From the NCBI RefSeq assembly GCF_005239225.2, contig NC_133296.1, positions 15,190,001-15,254,000 of the forward strand: a DNA stretch of 64,000 nucleotides, in the 5' to 3' direction. Of this stretch, positions 11,573 to 21,765 are shown piece after piece (positions within the stretch are counted from its first letter, which is position 1; every line of letters starts with the position of its first letter). The translations under genes and the position numbers were made by a program. The DNA is from Populus alba. Taxonomy: Eukaryota; Streptophyta; Magnoliopsida; Malpighiales; Salicaceae. A model generated the notes under the pieces. The model ran no database searches and was not told where the DNA came from. It saw nothing but the letters and a program-made list of their open reading frames with translations.

Positions 11573-13449
11573 TTAAGTCTCGATCCAACTTGTGCCTGGC
11601 ATTTTGCCAACACCTCTCTTCGTCATTAAATTCCGAATTTTAACAGCATCATCCCATCGGCCAACTGCTCTGTAGACATTAGCTAAATATACATAGCTCA
11701 GGTGGTGGTCAGGTTTCAATTCCACTGCTTTCTTTGCAATGCGCTCTGCAGTAGCAGAGTGTGGACTGGCTGCACAAGCACCAAGAAGAACTGTCCAAAG
11801 AGATGGCTCATCTCTGCAATTTGCGTTCTCTATCAAATTTTCTGCTTCTTCTAGCAAACCAGCACGCCCTAGAAGATCAATCATGCAATTGTAATGCTCA
11901 ATTCCTGGTTTAATTTCATATACCTCAGACATTGCGGCAAAATATTTCTTCCCTTGGTCAACCAAACCAACATGACTACAAGCAAAAAGAACCCCAACAA
12001 AACTAATATAATCAGGCCTAATCCCCTCTTCAATCATCTCATCAAATAATTGAAAAACTTCTCCACCTCTTCCATTCTGGGCAAAGCCGTAAATCATCGA
12101 GTTCCAAGTTATCAATTTCTAACTGACATCCGCACAAAAATTCTGTATGCAAAATCAATACAACCACATTTTGCATAAAGATCAACTAAAGCTGATTCTG
12201 TGACCACATCTCGCCAACAACACCTTTTCACATACTGGCAGTGAACCTCTTTCCCTTGTCTTACAGCTGCCAAACCTGCACAAGCACGAAGAATAGTTCC
12301 AAAACTATAGGTATCAACCTTTTTCCCTTCTCTGAAAATCCTAATAACAGATTCAAAGTCACCATTTTGACAATATCCCCCTAACAATGCAGTCCAGGAA
12401 ACCAAATTCTTTACACTCATTCTATCAAAAACACATTGAGATTGGTTAACCAACCTACATTTCCCATACATATCAACAAGGCTGCTCTCAACAAAAACAT
12501 TTCCACTCAATCCTGATGCAATCACCTTAGCATGCACTTCTTTACCTTGCTTCAACCTCCCTAAATTACCACAAGCAGTCAAAACCGTCCCAAACGTAAA
12601 CCCATCAGGCGACAACCCATGTTTCCTACACATCGAATAAAAGAATCCCAAAGCTTTGTCATACGCATCGTTCCTCGTAAAAGCTGAAATGATCGAGGTC
12701 CAACAAACAGCATCTGGCTGAGGCAATTCAACAAACACCAGGCTCGCATCATCCACCGCAGAATTCCTTCCATACATATCAATCAAAGCAGTAGAAATAA
12801 CATCATTCAAATCAAAACCACGAACCATAACAACCCCATGAAAGCATTTACCAAGCCTTAAGTCCCCAAGTCCCGAACACGCCTTTATCACAGCAGATAA
12901 AGTGAACCCATTTGGCTCAATACCAAGACCCAACATTTCCAAAAACAATTCAAGAGACTTCTTTGGTTTTTCTACCTTAACATAACCAGTTATCATTGAA
13001 GTCCAAGAAATCAAATCTTTATAAAACAAGCCATCAAAAACCCTTCTTGCCTCAAAAAGATTAGGACCCAGCTTGAAATAAAGTGCAAGCAAGCTATTTC
13101 CCACAAACCTATCAGTATCAAGACCAGATTTTATAACATGAGCATGGAATTGGATACCGTGAGTAAAGGAGACAGCTTTAGTACAAGTTTGCAAGAGAGA
13201 AGCATAAAAGAAAGGTTTGTTGGAGAGTCTTGTCCAGTCTATGGAGTTTAGGACGTGAATTGCTTCAAAAAGCGAACCGGATTTGCAGTACTGGATGATT
13301 TTGTATGCTTTGGATTGTGGGTTTTCGAAAGTTTTGAGATTTAGAGAAGCAAGCGTGCTGTAATGGCGTTGGCTAGAGAGAAGAAGCTTCATAACTGATT
13401 TTTGAAAACATTTCTGGCGGTTCGGAGATGTGTTGGTTAAGTACCACAT
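11573..13449 (-). pseudogene. PLS/E-class PPR protein gene interrupted by a one-base frameshift (At1g03540-like)
   Basis: Two minus-strand frames join to one PPR protein: 13449-12112 (445 aa) and 12115-11573 (180 aa). The first ends in ...RMSVRN then TGA. The second frame continues exactly where expected with LITWNSMIYGFAQNGRG. Adding one T to the TT at 12114-12115 would restore a protein of about 625 residues. The first part has PLS-type repeats (for example HAHVIKSGL, NSLLALYFKLG, DLISWTSMITGY). The second has the last PPR motifs and a C-terminal E domain ending PGTSWIET, with no DYW domain. Such proteins usually act in organellar RNA editing or processing. A likely mitochondrial presequence begins at the second Met (13392; MKLLLSSQRHYSTLAS). 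The long open frames on both sides suggest either a very recent loss or a sequencing/assembly error. Without the downstream part, the final repeats and the E domain would be lost. Confidence 0.85.
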
Positions 13450-13453
13450 GACA

Positions 13454-13459
13454 TGGGCT
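13454..13459 (-). promoter_or_regulatory. Possible site II element upstream of the minus-strand PPR gene
   Basis: TGGGCT on the plus strand (AGCCCA on the gene strand) lies immediately upstream of the first ATG at 13449. It matches the TGGGCC/T site II core. If the real start is the second Met at 13392, it sits 62 bases upstream. The motif is short, so chance occurrence is possible. Confidence 0.3.
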
Positions 13460-14589
13460 CTGAGGTGGAAGGATTGATGCTACTGTATGGCTCGTTTGAT
13501 AAATAGATTTTTGTTTTTTCAAATATGTTTTCGGATTTCAATATAAGAAAATGCTGCAAGGGAGATTACTCATATGAATAAATCAGTTCTAAATGATTTA
13601 TTCTAAATGATTTAGTTTATGTTTGAGATTATAATATACGTTGTTTCTTAAAATATTTTTAGTTTGAAAAAACATATTAAAATTATATTATATTTTATTT
13701 TTAATACTAGGACGTCAACAACTCTCATGGTTTAACTTCTCATGATGTGCCCTGCGGTCTGAACCCAGGTAGCCAAGGAGTGATTACACACACTTGTTGT
13801 GTAGGGTTCGTAGCTGTTTACAGAATGCATGCAGATAGATTTTTTGAGTTCTAGTTGTTTCAGCTGTCTCTCCAATCTCCGACGCTCTACTTTTCACATT
13901 TCCTTCAATTTCTATCAAGATTTGTGATCTGAAAAGTGTCCCTTCCTCTGCTCGCCGGAAACAGGTGAATTTCACCACAAAAATGGAAGTGAAGGTGTGT
14001 TACAAAATCCAGGTTTAGTGCCCCCATCAAACATAAATATTGAAAGAATTTCTCTCCTCTCCCATCCTCTGGAAATCCCACAAACCATTGAGTTCCATTG
14101 TATCAGATTTCTAACCAGAACCTGTATGAACACTGTGTCACATACCTGCAGTGACCCTTTCTTCCTGGTGTCGTATAGCCTGCACGGGCATGAACAGAAG
14201 CGCCAAGACGATAAACATGATAATAGACCTTACTTACACATTTCTTCAATTTATTGATATCCATTTTGACAAAATCCTCCCAGCAACTGAGACCAGATTA
14301 TAAATGAATATTCTGCTATCGATCAACAATAGTAGTCTGTCCTCTAATATGCGTCCATCTAGGGAATTTTGATGGGCATCAAAGCAAAGAAGTCAAGAAT
14401 GAACTCTAAAAACCAGTCCTAATATAACAAGAAAATCAAAATACTAAGTAGTTAAGTTCGATATATCAAAAGAAAGAGTGCTAGACGTTTTGTTCTTTAG
14501 AAACTCTGCTTCAAGGCATCGAAAACAACAGTAGCTTGTTGACAGAGGATGTTGAAGACAAATAATCATCTGCTTCATTTATTTCCCAT

Positions 14590-14770
14590 GCATTAATGAC
14601 AAAGGCCCATGACAAGAATTGCAAATTAGGGAATTGAATTGTGGAAGGGAAATCCCAATATAGAGGGAAAGTGGCAAGAAGATGCAGGGCTATTCATTAC
14701 CAACGATAAATCCAAGATCAAGCAAGCACTTCAACTCCAACGCGTATTGGATAACACACAGCAACGTGAA
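14590..14770 (+). repeat. Degenerate duplicated segment, copy 1
   Basis: Shares collinear blocks with 15110-15345: a block around TGACAAGAATTGCA, then TGTGGAAGGGAAA, GTGGCAAG, an AAGAT..AGCACTT block, GCGTATTG and ACGTGAA. Its 72-codon open frame (14639-14857) is not preserved in the other copy. It also contains a perfect 24-bp internal repeat (14678-14701 and 14782-14805). Confidence 0.65.
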
Positions 14771-15109
14771 GCTCTAAAATTGAAGATGCAGGGCTATTCA
14801 TTACCTTATTGGCCTTTTACTTCGATTGATGAAGCTCTAAAATTGATTAAGAAATAAGATAAAATCATATCAAACCTCATGAAATAATTAAATTTTACTT
14901 TTGATTATTGTTTCGAGTCACTTTTCAATTCTTTGAACAAAAACATTTATGAAAATTCTATTCATCCTTTTGATAAGATCTTACTTGTAATAAAAAGAAA
15001 TTATTGAACAAATAATTCATTGGATCCTCGTTATTGTCCCAGATGGTATATATCAAAATGTGGACCAAGTTGCCTGGCTCAAAAGAGCACCCGTCGTTAA
15101 CTCCCACAA

Positions 15110-15345
15110 ACTTTAATGACAAGAATTGCAGACCAGGGAACGGAATATTGTACATGTGGAAGGGAAAACCCCAACAAGTCAGCTGATCTTGATGGCTGAA
15201 CTTCAAAGATTATGGACCTCAATGATCCACGTCTATAGGGGTAAGGTGGCAAGGAGATGGCGAGGTTTCTGTAAGAACAGAAAATCTCAAGATTGAGCAC
15301 TTGAACACCATTGCGTATTGCATAATACTGAAACGTGAAAGCCCG
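15110..15345 (+). repeat. Degenerate duplicated segment, copy 2
   Basis: Collinear with 14590-14770 but interrupted by about 60 extra bases after the TGTGGAAGGGAAA block. No conserved reading frame links the two copies, so this is probably a remnant of a decayed gene or non-coding transcript. Confidence 0.6.
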
Positions 15346-16329
15346 GCGACTCTTTCACCGACGGCGAGCCAAGAACCGGCACAAACTATCAGCCGCTACA
15401 GTGTCAGGTGCTGCTATTTTATTGAAATCGAAATAAGATGCCGACTCAAAAGTCAAGAATGGCGTGGTTAGGCACAGTTCTCTGCATTTTTTCGATGGAA
15501 GGTATACGTACTGCCAAGAAGTCTGGAGCTGGAAGAAAGGAAAATTATATAATGATGAGGAATTTCCTCTGTGAATCTATCTTCGTGCATTGTATTCGTA
15601 GAGCAAGTTCGTGAACTAGCAGCTGCTGCCATTCTCTTTAATTTATCTAAAAACATAATTTACAGAATCAGAAATTGACGAGTAGAATGATAAAGAATCA
15701 ATAAGAAAATCAGGCCATTAATGTTCACTTCGTCGTTGTTGATTAAAAAAATTTAAACCAGAAAAAAAATCTCAGTTCATGAGGGCCTAACCTGTCTAGC
15801 TTCGTCCGAACTGGAGATCGAATCGGGAAAAAGAAAGAAAGAAAGAAAGAAAATAATTGAAAAACAAAGAACTATATATAATCATCTTAAAGCTACAAAG
15901 CATATATTAACCTCCAGTTTCTCCAGTCTTGAGGTTTTAATTTCTGAAATTCAATTATTTTTTAAAATTGTTCTGGAAATGACTTATAAATAGTTTAAAT
16001 AAGTTTTAAATTTAAAAGATAAAAGAATCTAAAAATAACTAGAAAATAAAGAAAATTCTCAAAAACATCTTTTAAATTTAATTTGAGTATATATGATTAC
16101 AGCGAGCTAACCCATTATTATAAAATGTGGTCGTAACTCGTAAGATGCATTTACTAAATTTCAATACTACATATTCAATGATTGTATTAAATATTGCGGA
16201 TGTTTTTTCTTTAAATAAAATAAGCTCTTTTGAGCTGTCCGAAACTTTTCTTAGATTAAACTAACTTATTTATATGATCTATAAATGCATAAAATGACTT
16301 GATAATACATGTTTGTTTTTTTGTATATA

Positions 16330-16505
16330 TATAATTAATATGGGTGTCTAAATCAGCTTACACGGATCTCAACTAATCCCATGAACTCTGAAGTTAACGA
16401 TTATGTAAACCTCTGGTACCATTATATTAGCAATTATAAGGTTCAAATCTAAGACCATATAAATAATAAACTTTTTGATCCCAAATTGTTACTACTACTT
16501 TTTAC
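16330..16505 (+). repeat. SINE-like dispersed repeat, copy at 16.3 kb
   Basis: This is one of several related segments. Ordered landmarks: a GGGTGTC-like start, CTCAACTAATCCCATG, CTGAAGTTAACGATTATGTAA, CATTATATTAGCAA and GGTTCAAATCTAAGACCA. The same order recurs at 34887-35085, 45090-45245 and, more decayed, 46268-46425 and 20205-20340. The GTTCAAATC motif resembles a tRNA-type B box, suggesting a SINE, but the spacing is unusual, so the class is uncertain. Confidence 0.55.
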
Positions 16506-16821
16506 TATTTACTAGATATTTTACATGTTTTTTTAATTCACCTTGTGATGTACTTTTTAAACAAATATATCCTTAACTAAACAATAATTATTATATTTTA
16601 AAAATTGACTCGGTAATTAAAAAAGTGTTTTTGGAAAATAAACTATATAGGTTAAAATTTAAAAAAAAATAGTAAAAATACAATAATTTAATTTTTTTCA
16701 AGCTAAATATATTTTTAAAATATACTCTAATATAATTATAAAAAAAAAAAAAAAAAAACGAGCAGGAAATGACAATTACCCTTCAAAAAATGCCACCCAC
16801 ATCCTCCCTATTCAACAAAAG

Positions 16822-17130
16822 CTACCTGGCTAGTCTCTGTAATGACCTCGCTATTGCCCGCTCCTGTGTCTGCCCACGTGTACGGCCCAGATCATCTCAG
16901 ACCATCTATCTTGTAGCTGTAAGCCAAAATGTGCCTGACACGTGGACATAACCCACAATAGAACTCTTTTCAATAAAAAAGGAGGTAGACCGCCACCATT
17001 AATTCCCGACCAAACAACAAACAACTCTCCACGTACCCTCATAAATTTGTTCACAATCATCTTTCTTTATTTAATTAGTTGAGAGGTTGTTGTTATTATT
17101 ATTTAAGATTCGAAAGAGACGAGATCAAAG
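16822..17130 (+). repeat. Duplicated G-box-containing block, copy 1
   Basis: About 300 bases clearly homologous to 17612-17925. Shared landmarks in order: CTACCTGGCT, GTAATGAC, GTGTACGG.CCAGATC, GCTGTAAGCC, TGACACGTGGA, GTAGACCGCCACCATTAATT, GACCAAACAACAAAC, CTCATAAATTTGTTCACAA, TTGAGAGGT and TATTTAAGATT.GAAAGAGAC. It contains two ACGT-core G-box/ABRE motifs (CCACGTGT at 16874-16881 and ACACGTGG at 16938-16945). It looks like promoter or leader DNA rather than coding sequence. Confidence 0.75.
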
Positions 17131-17439
17131 AGATTTTTAAAAAATATATTAGTTTAAAATAAAATTATTAAAATATAACACAGTCTAAAAACATGAATTG
17201 ATTAAGGAGTTTACCTTGATTAATTAATAAAATTATTAAATAATGTTGTTTTAGTCTTTTTTAATCAAAATAATATTAATTTTTTAAAAATAAAAATAGG
17301 GGCTTAAACCAATCATACATCAATCATATTAACTCTAGAATGATTTTTCTATGATATTCAATACAGAAGAGCCCAAGATTAAAATCCAACCAAAAAATAG
17401 ACATAAACCAAACAACTACCACCAATGTTTTTTTTAAAA

Positions 17440-17605
17440 AACAAAAAATTTGTTTGTTAGTGTAATTCAACCATTTTTTTAAAATAATTTATTTAGCATT
17501 AAGTTAATTATATTTTTAGATTTTTTTTGATGTATTAATGTTAAAAATAAAATTTTAAAAATAAAAAAATATATTATTTTTAAAAATAACTCTCCTGAAA
17601 AAACC
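17440..17605. mobile_element. AT-rich MITE-like element, 17.4 kb
   Basis: Contains the family core (TGTTAAAAATAAAATTTTAAAAATAAAAAAATATATT) also seen at about 20660, 26735, 33770, 34249, 36110, 37200, 44480, 45330, 45995 and 46490. Its ends are not resolved. It lies between the two G-box block copies. Confidence 0.4.
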
Positions 17606-17611
17606 GAAAAT

Positions 17612-17925
17612 CTACCTGGCTGGCGTTTTAGTAATGACATTGCTGTTGTCGGCTTCTGGGTCTTACCAGCGTGTACGGTCCAGATCCCCTCAGACTACCT
17701 TCCACGTTGCTGTAAGCCTAACTTTGTCTGACACGTGGAAATAGAAAACTCTGCACTCAAAAGGGTGTAGACCGCCACCATTAATTCATGACCAAACAAC
17801 AAACTACTCCCCCCATGATCTCATAAATTTGTTCACAACGATCTTTATTTATTTTTGGTTGGTTGAGAGGTGAGTTGGTTATTATTATTATTTAAGATTT
17901 GAAAGAGACAATGATGAAAAGAACT
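17612..17925 (+). repeat. Duplicated G-box-containing block, copy 2
   Basis: Diverged copy of 16822-17130, starting 790 bases downstream of the first. The ACACGTGG motif is conserved at 17731-17738, while the first copy's CCACGTGT is changed to CAGCGTGT here. No open frame is shared between the copies. The next gene downstream is the 68-aa microprotein gene at 18874. Confidence 0.75.
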
Positions 17926-18087
17926 TTATACTAGTTCAAAATAAGTTATTAAATTCATGGTATCCATAACTTGTTCTAAAATATAAATTACCATCCAAAA
18001 CAAGTTAATTTTAATAAATCTAAAATAATATCGCCTTGAAGAATTTTTTACATCAAATTAAGTTTTGATTTAGTTATATGATTGTAA

Positions 18088-18380
18088 GTATTAAAAAATA
18101 ATATAAATTATATCTTAGGATCTCTCCTAATAATCTAAGTTATTTGGTTAAATTGGTTTTTTGATATGGTATTAGAGCTTTGATGACTAAATAGTTAAGA
18201 GTTCAAATCTTACAATCACCATTTATTTAAAACAAATTAAGCACAAGATAATGTGAGTTTGTACAAATTTTAAGCTTAAAAGGGTCCTCACTTGAGGGAA
18301 TGTGTTAGAAAATAATATAAATCATATCTTGAAATCTCACCTAACAATTTAAACTATTGAGTTGAAATAATTTCTTAAAA
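18088..18380 (+). mobile_element. TRIM-type miniature LTR retrotransposon, degenerate
   Basis: Two diverged terminal repeats of about 80-90 bp flank a short interior. The left (about 18088-18176) and right (about 18303-18380) share AAAATAATATAAAT.ATATCTT followed by a TCTC.CCTAA.AAT block. Directly after the left repeat is TGGTATTAGAGC (18177-18188), a one-base variant of the initiator tRNA-Met primer-binding site TGGTATCAGAGC. Just before the right repeat is a purine-rich AAAAGGG.../TTGAGGGAATG tract. The interior of about 115 bp cannot encode any retroviral-type protein. This matches the definition of a terminal-repeat retrotransposon in miniature. Exact ends are approximate. Confidence 0.75.
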
Positions 18381-18748
18381 ATGAATTAGCTCATTCAAGT
18401 TAATTTTGATTTGATTTAAAAAAACAATTAGTTTAAATTAAAGACTCAATCAATTAAATTATTGTGTTGACACCAACTAGATTAAATTTAGTGTATGTTA
18501 TATTGTTGATATTATATTTCACTTTTTATTTAAAAATACATCAAATTATATTTTTTACTTTTAATACTAATATATCAAAAAATTAATTAAAAAAAAATAG
18601 CGGTTTAACTACAACGCGAAACATGCCTTAATTACATGATGGTGTTAAAATTAATTGGATTAAAAAGAGTTTTAGTTTTAAAAATGAGGCGAATCTAACG
18701 GTCAAAAGACCAATGAAGTTGCTAGATCTTTAACGCCTCTCATGCGTT

Positions 18749-18755
18749 TATAAAT
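18749..18755 (+). promoter_or_regulatory. TATA box of the 68-aa microprotein gene
   Basis: TATAAAT lies 119 bases upstream of the start codon at 18874, giving a predicted leader of about 90 nt. It also rules out the earlier in-frame ATG at 18754, which would lie upstream of transcription start. Confidence 0.6.
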
Positions 18756-18873
18756 GCACTTGCCCAGCTACTATTTATATTCTGACTGCTGCTTACCAGC
18801 AGTATTGCTCTCATCAAGTCTCTCAACTCAAAAAAACTACGGCAAGCCCAAAATATATCAAGACAAGAACACC

Positions 18874-19080
18874 ATGGTTTGCTTTTGTTTTCTTGTTGAT
18901 CAGACTCGGAAAGTGAGAAGGAGCAAGCCGGCAGCCGGAACTTGTTCAAGGTGTGGTGGCGGGGCAAGTGTAGCTGACATGAAAACCTGCACAAGATTTT
19001 GCTACGTGCCATTTTACTCGAGATCTTGGAGAGCTATCATGTGTACTTTCTGTGGAGCTATTCTCAAATCTTACCACTGA
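18874..19080 (+). CDS. 68-aa cysteine-rich zinc-ribbon-like microprotein
   Basis: Encodes a small protein starting MVCFCFLVDQTRKVRRSKPA. It has a basic stretch (RKVRRSK), a first CxxC knuckle (CSRCGGG, about residues 28-34), a second CxxC (CTFCGA) near the C-terminus, and Cys/aromatic residues between (TRFCYVPFY). Paired CxxC knuckles suggest a zinc ribbon. I recognise the overall sequence as a conserved family of unknown function in flowering plants, from memory only. The ATG sits in a good context (ACACCATGG). An in-frame ATG at 18754 overlaps the TATA box, so I rejected that longer start. Single exon; no clear partner gene nearby. Function is unknown, and zinc binding is inferred from the cysteine pattern. 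Confidence 0.75.
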   Translation: MVCFCFLVDQTRKVRRSKPAAGTCSRCGGGASVADMKTCTRFCYVPFYSRSWRAIMCTFCGAILKSYH

Positions 19081-20204
19081 ATTACTGTTTTTTATTCTTT
19101 TAATTAGCTAGGTAGCCTCGGAGGACTTCAGCATGGGTTTTTTCCCCCTTTGCTAGCTCTAAGTTTATATATATGGTGTTAATTAAACAAGTTTTGGATG
19201 CCTTGAAGCTACTTGTAAGAACATGCTTGAACCTCTAGTTTTACACGTTGCTTGTTCTATTTCTTACCTTTTTTATGAGAAATCTGGGGTGGGAAATTGT
19301 AGAGAGCAGCACTGCTGTTCATCGAGAAAAAAGAAGAAGGAAACTGTAGAGAGCTAGAGTCCTCAAAGGGAGATAGATGCTCAATGTTCTTTCTTGTTTG
19401 CACCATAGAAAAAGTGGGAAAACATCAATGGTTTTGGGTTTGGATCAATCCTCCTGCAGTTTGTGCAGGGAGTGTGATAAATTTACAGACGGGCGGCTTT
19501 AATTAGGAGGATGAACAGTAATGGCTGATCATCAAGTGGAGAGGACATGGAAGGTGGAGTTCTGTAGGTGATGCCAATACGTGAATACGTACGGTCTCAC
19601 TTTTACTATTAAAGTTGTAATTATATGTATGCATGCATGGAGTCTTTTTCAGAAATAAGTGAAATAATAAGAGTACTAGTCTAGGTGAACCCTTTAATGA
19701 CCTGAGGGTAGCAATCTGGTGTCAACTTGAGGAAAGATTGAGAGGATTTACATGGGTTGATCCAAAATAATTTAGAAAATCAAAATAATGTTGTTTTGTA
19801 TCTTGTGTCGACCATCAGACCAATCTGGAGTATCAAAACTATGATTTTACATCAGTTAATTTTCTGTCTAGCTGCATGCTCCAATCTTCTAGCAATGGTT
19901 TTTTTTTTCTTCTAAATATTAAACTTACTTTCTTTGAATCTTTGAATCAAGATAATGTAGAAGTGTTAACTTCTAGGAATACAGAGTATGATCATGAAAT
20001 GGCAGGAAGATGAAAACTCATGGGATTTTCCTTCTTTTTTTGGTTGCTGAGGGAATCTAAGATGGATACAGACAGCCGTGCCTGGGAAGTTGTTGAATGA
20101 GATGCATATGAGATGCCAGCAAGAAATTAAATTAAGGGGTGTTAAATTAAATTAAGGGATGTTTAGTTTCCTTTCATCCTCCAGAGATATCACTCTCAGT
20201 GCTT

Positions 20205-20340
20205 TTTTTTTTTTTCTAATTATATATGTTTATATTAAATTATGTGTACTTCAACTAATTTTTTAAGATCCTAAAATTAATGATTAAATAATTTTTAGCT
20301 ATTTTAAAATTTATGACATTCAAACTCATAATTTTAAAAA
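20205..20340 (+). repeat. SINE-like dispersed repeat, decayed copy at 20.2 kb
   Basis: Retains, in order, TTCAACTAATTTTTTAAGATCCTAAAATTAATGA-like landmarks and CATTCAAACTCATAA, corresponding to the copies at 16.3 and 45.1 kb. Strongly diverged. Confidence 0.35.
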
Positions 20341-20639
20341 AATAAAATGAAAATTTAATTAGTTAAATTATATTTTTGAAATTTGTCTGTTTCATCTTAA
20401 TGAGGGAAAGGATAGCTAGGTGTAGTAAATTATGAGAAAGGACATCTGGGCGCAATAAATTATGAGAATTAATGCCATTAGGTTACAGCTTTCTGTATTT
20501 ATTTTATTTCGTAAGTCCTTTTCATAGTCCAGCTTGTAACAAGCTTTCAATTTTCCAATGTAGCGTTTTAAATTGTGGTTCAATAATAATGAAAACATTA
20601 AAAATACTGTTTTTTATTTTTTTTTCACGGTTTAAACCA

Positions 20640-20870
20640 TGACAGTACCACAGATACTAAGGTATTTAGAAATATTTTAATAGTTGTTTTTAAAAGTATT
20701 TTTTATTTAAAAATATATTAAAATAATATTTTAAAAAAATATATTATTTTTTATATATTAGTATATAAAAATAATAATAATAAATAATTGTAAAGTAAGG
20801 AAATTTTTTTTTATTATTTTTTTTCAAAAAACATTTTTAAAAATAAAAAACAAACGGAGTCCTAATATCC
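20640..20870. mobile_element. AT-rich MITE-like element, 20.7 kb
   Basis: Contains repeated TTTTAAAAAAATATATT-type core sequence and ends near AAAACAAACGGAGTCC, a degenerate CCAAACA-type terminus. Boundaries are approximate. Confidence 0.35.
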
Positions 20871-21686
20871 AATTTTAGAGATATTTCATAAAAGGGTATT
20901 TGTTAAAAATTATTTGATGTTATTAATTAATCACAATATTTATTTTTTATTTAGAATTTGTGGGAATGCTTAAAAATATTAATATATAAAATAACATTTA
21001 TTTAATGTCTTTTAAAAAGTCATTGTTTTTTATTTAAATATTTGATTTTATTTTTCAAAAACAAATCAATGGTAGATAAAAGTTAATGAAAGCATTCATA
21101 TAATGTTTGAATCCTAGCTTTTTCCTTCATAAAATTGGAGCAATACAGGAGAAATTAGCATGATTAGTTTTGACCAATATGACATAAAAAAATATAGAAA
21201 TTAATTATCTAAACAAATTTTAATTCATTAAAAATAACATCTATTGCTTGCATATTTGCAGAAATTATATAACCTTGGATGCCTAGGTTATAAGATATCC
21301 CAGAGACATGTGGCCTTAGAAAGAAAAATGTTAAATAAAAAAAAATCCAAGCATATATTAGAAAATAAACCCATAGTATCTTGGTAGAAAGCAAGATATG
21401 ATCAAGACCAATAATTCAAAGTTTCATTAATGGTTGAAAATATGTGATAATTTTAATTTGAAAAACACATCAAGGCATCAATTTATTATACAATTTTTAT
21501 CCTTATGAAAAGATCATCGTCCACTTCTTTATTTCAAAATTTAACGAACACATTGTACTAGTTTTCCCCCTCCATTTATTAACCTGTCCATATAAAACAA
21601 GAAAAATCTATAAAAAAAAAAAAAAAGGGGGGTGTGGGGGGCAGTGGGGGTAGGGATGAACTCGAAAATAACAGATTCAAATTAAT

Positions 21687-21703
21687 GGCCCAAGAGTAGC
21701 CCA
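21687..21703 (+). promoter_or_regulatory. Paired site II elements in the NAF1 promoter
   Basis: GGCCCA (21687-21692) and AGCCCA (21698-21703) are two site II cores (TGGGCC/T in reverse) five bases apart, about 260 bases before the ATG. They are followed by a TATA-like ATATAAAAAA at about 21741-21750 and two telo-box motifs. Confidence 0.6.
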
Positions 21704-21765
21704 TCCCCATGTAAACAAGAAGCCTTAGCTCACCAAATCCATATAAAAAACCCCAACAAAAACCA

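Larger units (their letters stand above)
13500..16320. other. Spacer with a degenerate duplicated segment, no confident gene
   Basis: AT-rich flank (13,500-13,720) is followed by unusually GC-balanced sequence (13,730-15,650) with only short open frames. A possible first-exon-like start lies at 13,983 (ATG GAA GTG AAG GTG TGT ...), but it leads nowhere. The middle holds two diverged copies of the same segment (listed separately). A (GAAA)n microsatellite occurs at about 15,832-15,852. The region looks like remnants of a decayed transcribed locus. I cannot name a gene. Confidence 0.45.
19081..21640. other. Microprotein 3' region and AT-rich spacer
   Basis: 19,081-19,700 has transcript-like composition and is probably 3' UTR and flank of the microprotein gene. 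From about 20,170 the sequence becomes AT-rich, with a decayed SINE-like copy (20205-20340) and a MITE-like element (about 20640-20870, ending CAAACGGAGTCC). Short open frames at 20,416-20,598 and 21,209-21,394 match nothing recognisable. Confidence 0.5.

Noticed and set aside
14639..14857. 72-codon open frame as a small gene
   Set aside because: The duplicated copy at 15110-15345 does not preserve the frame, and the frame contains perfect internal DNA repeats.
16439..16455. Possible tRNA gene (B-box-like GGTTCAAATC)
   Set aside because: No acceptor or anticodon stems can be folded around it; it belongs to the SINE-like repeat.
18754..18873. Earlier in-frame start for the microprotein
   Set aside because: It overlaps the TATA box at 18749-18755, so it should not be transcribed, and the extra 40 residues are not family-like.
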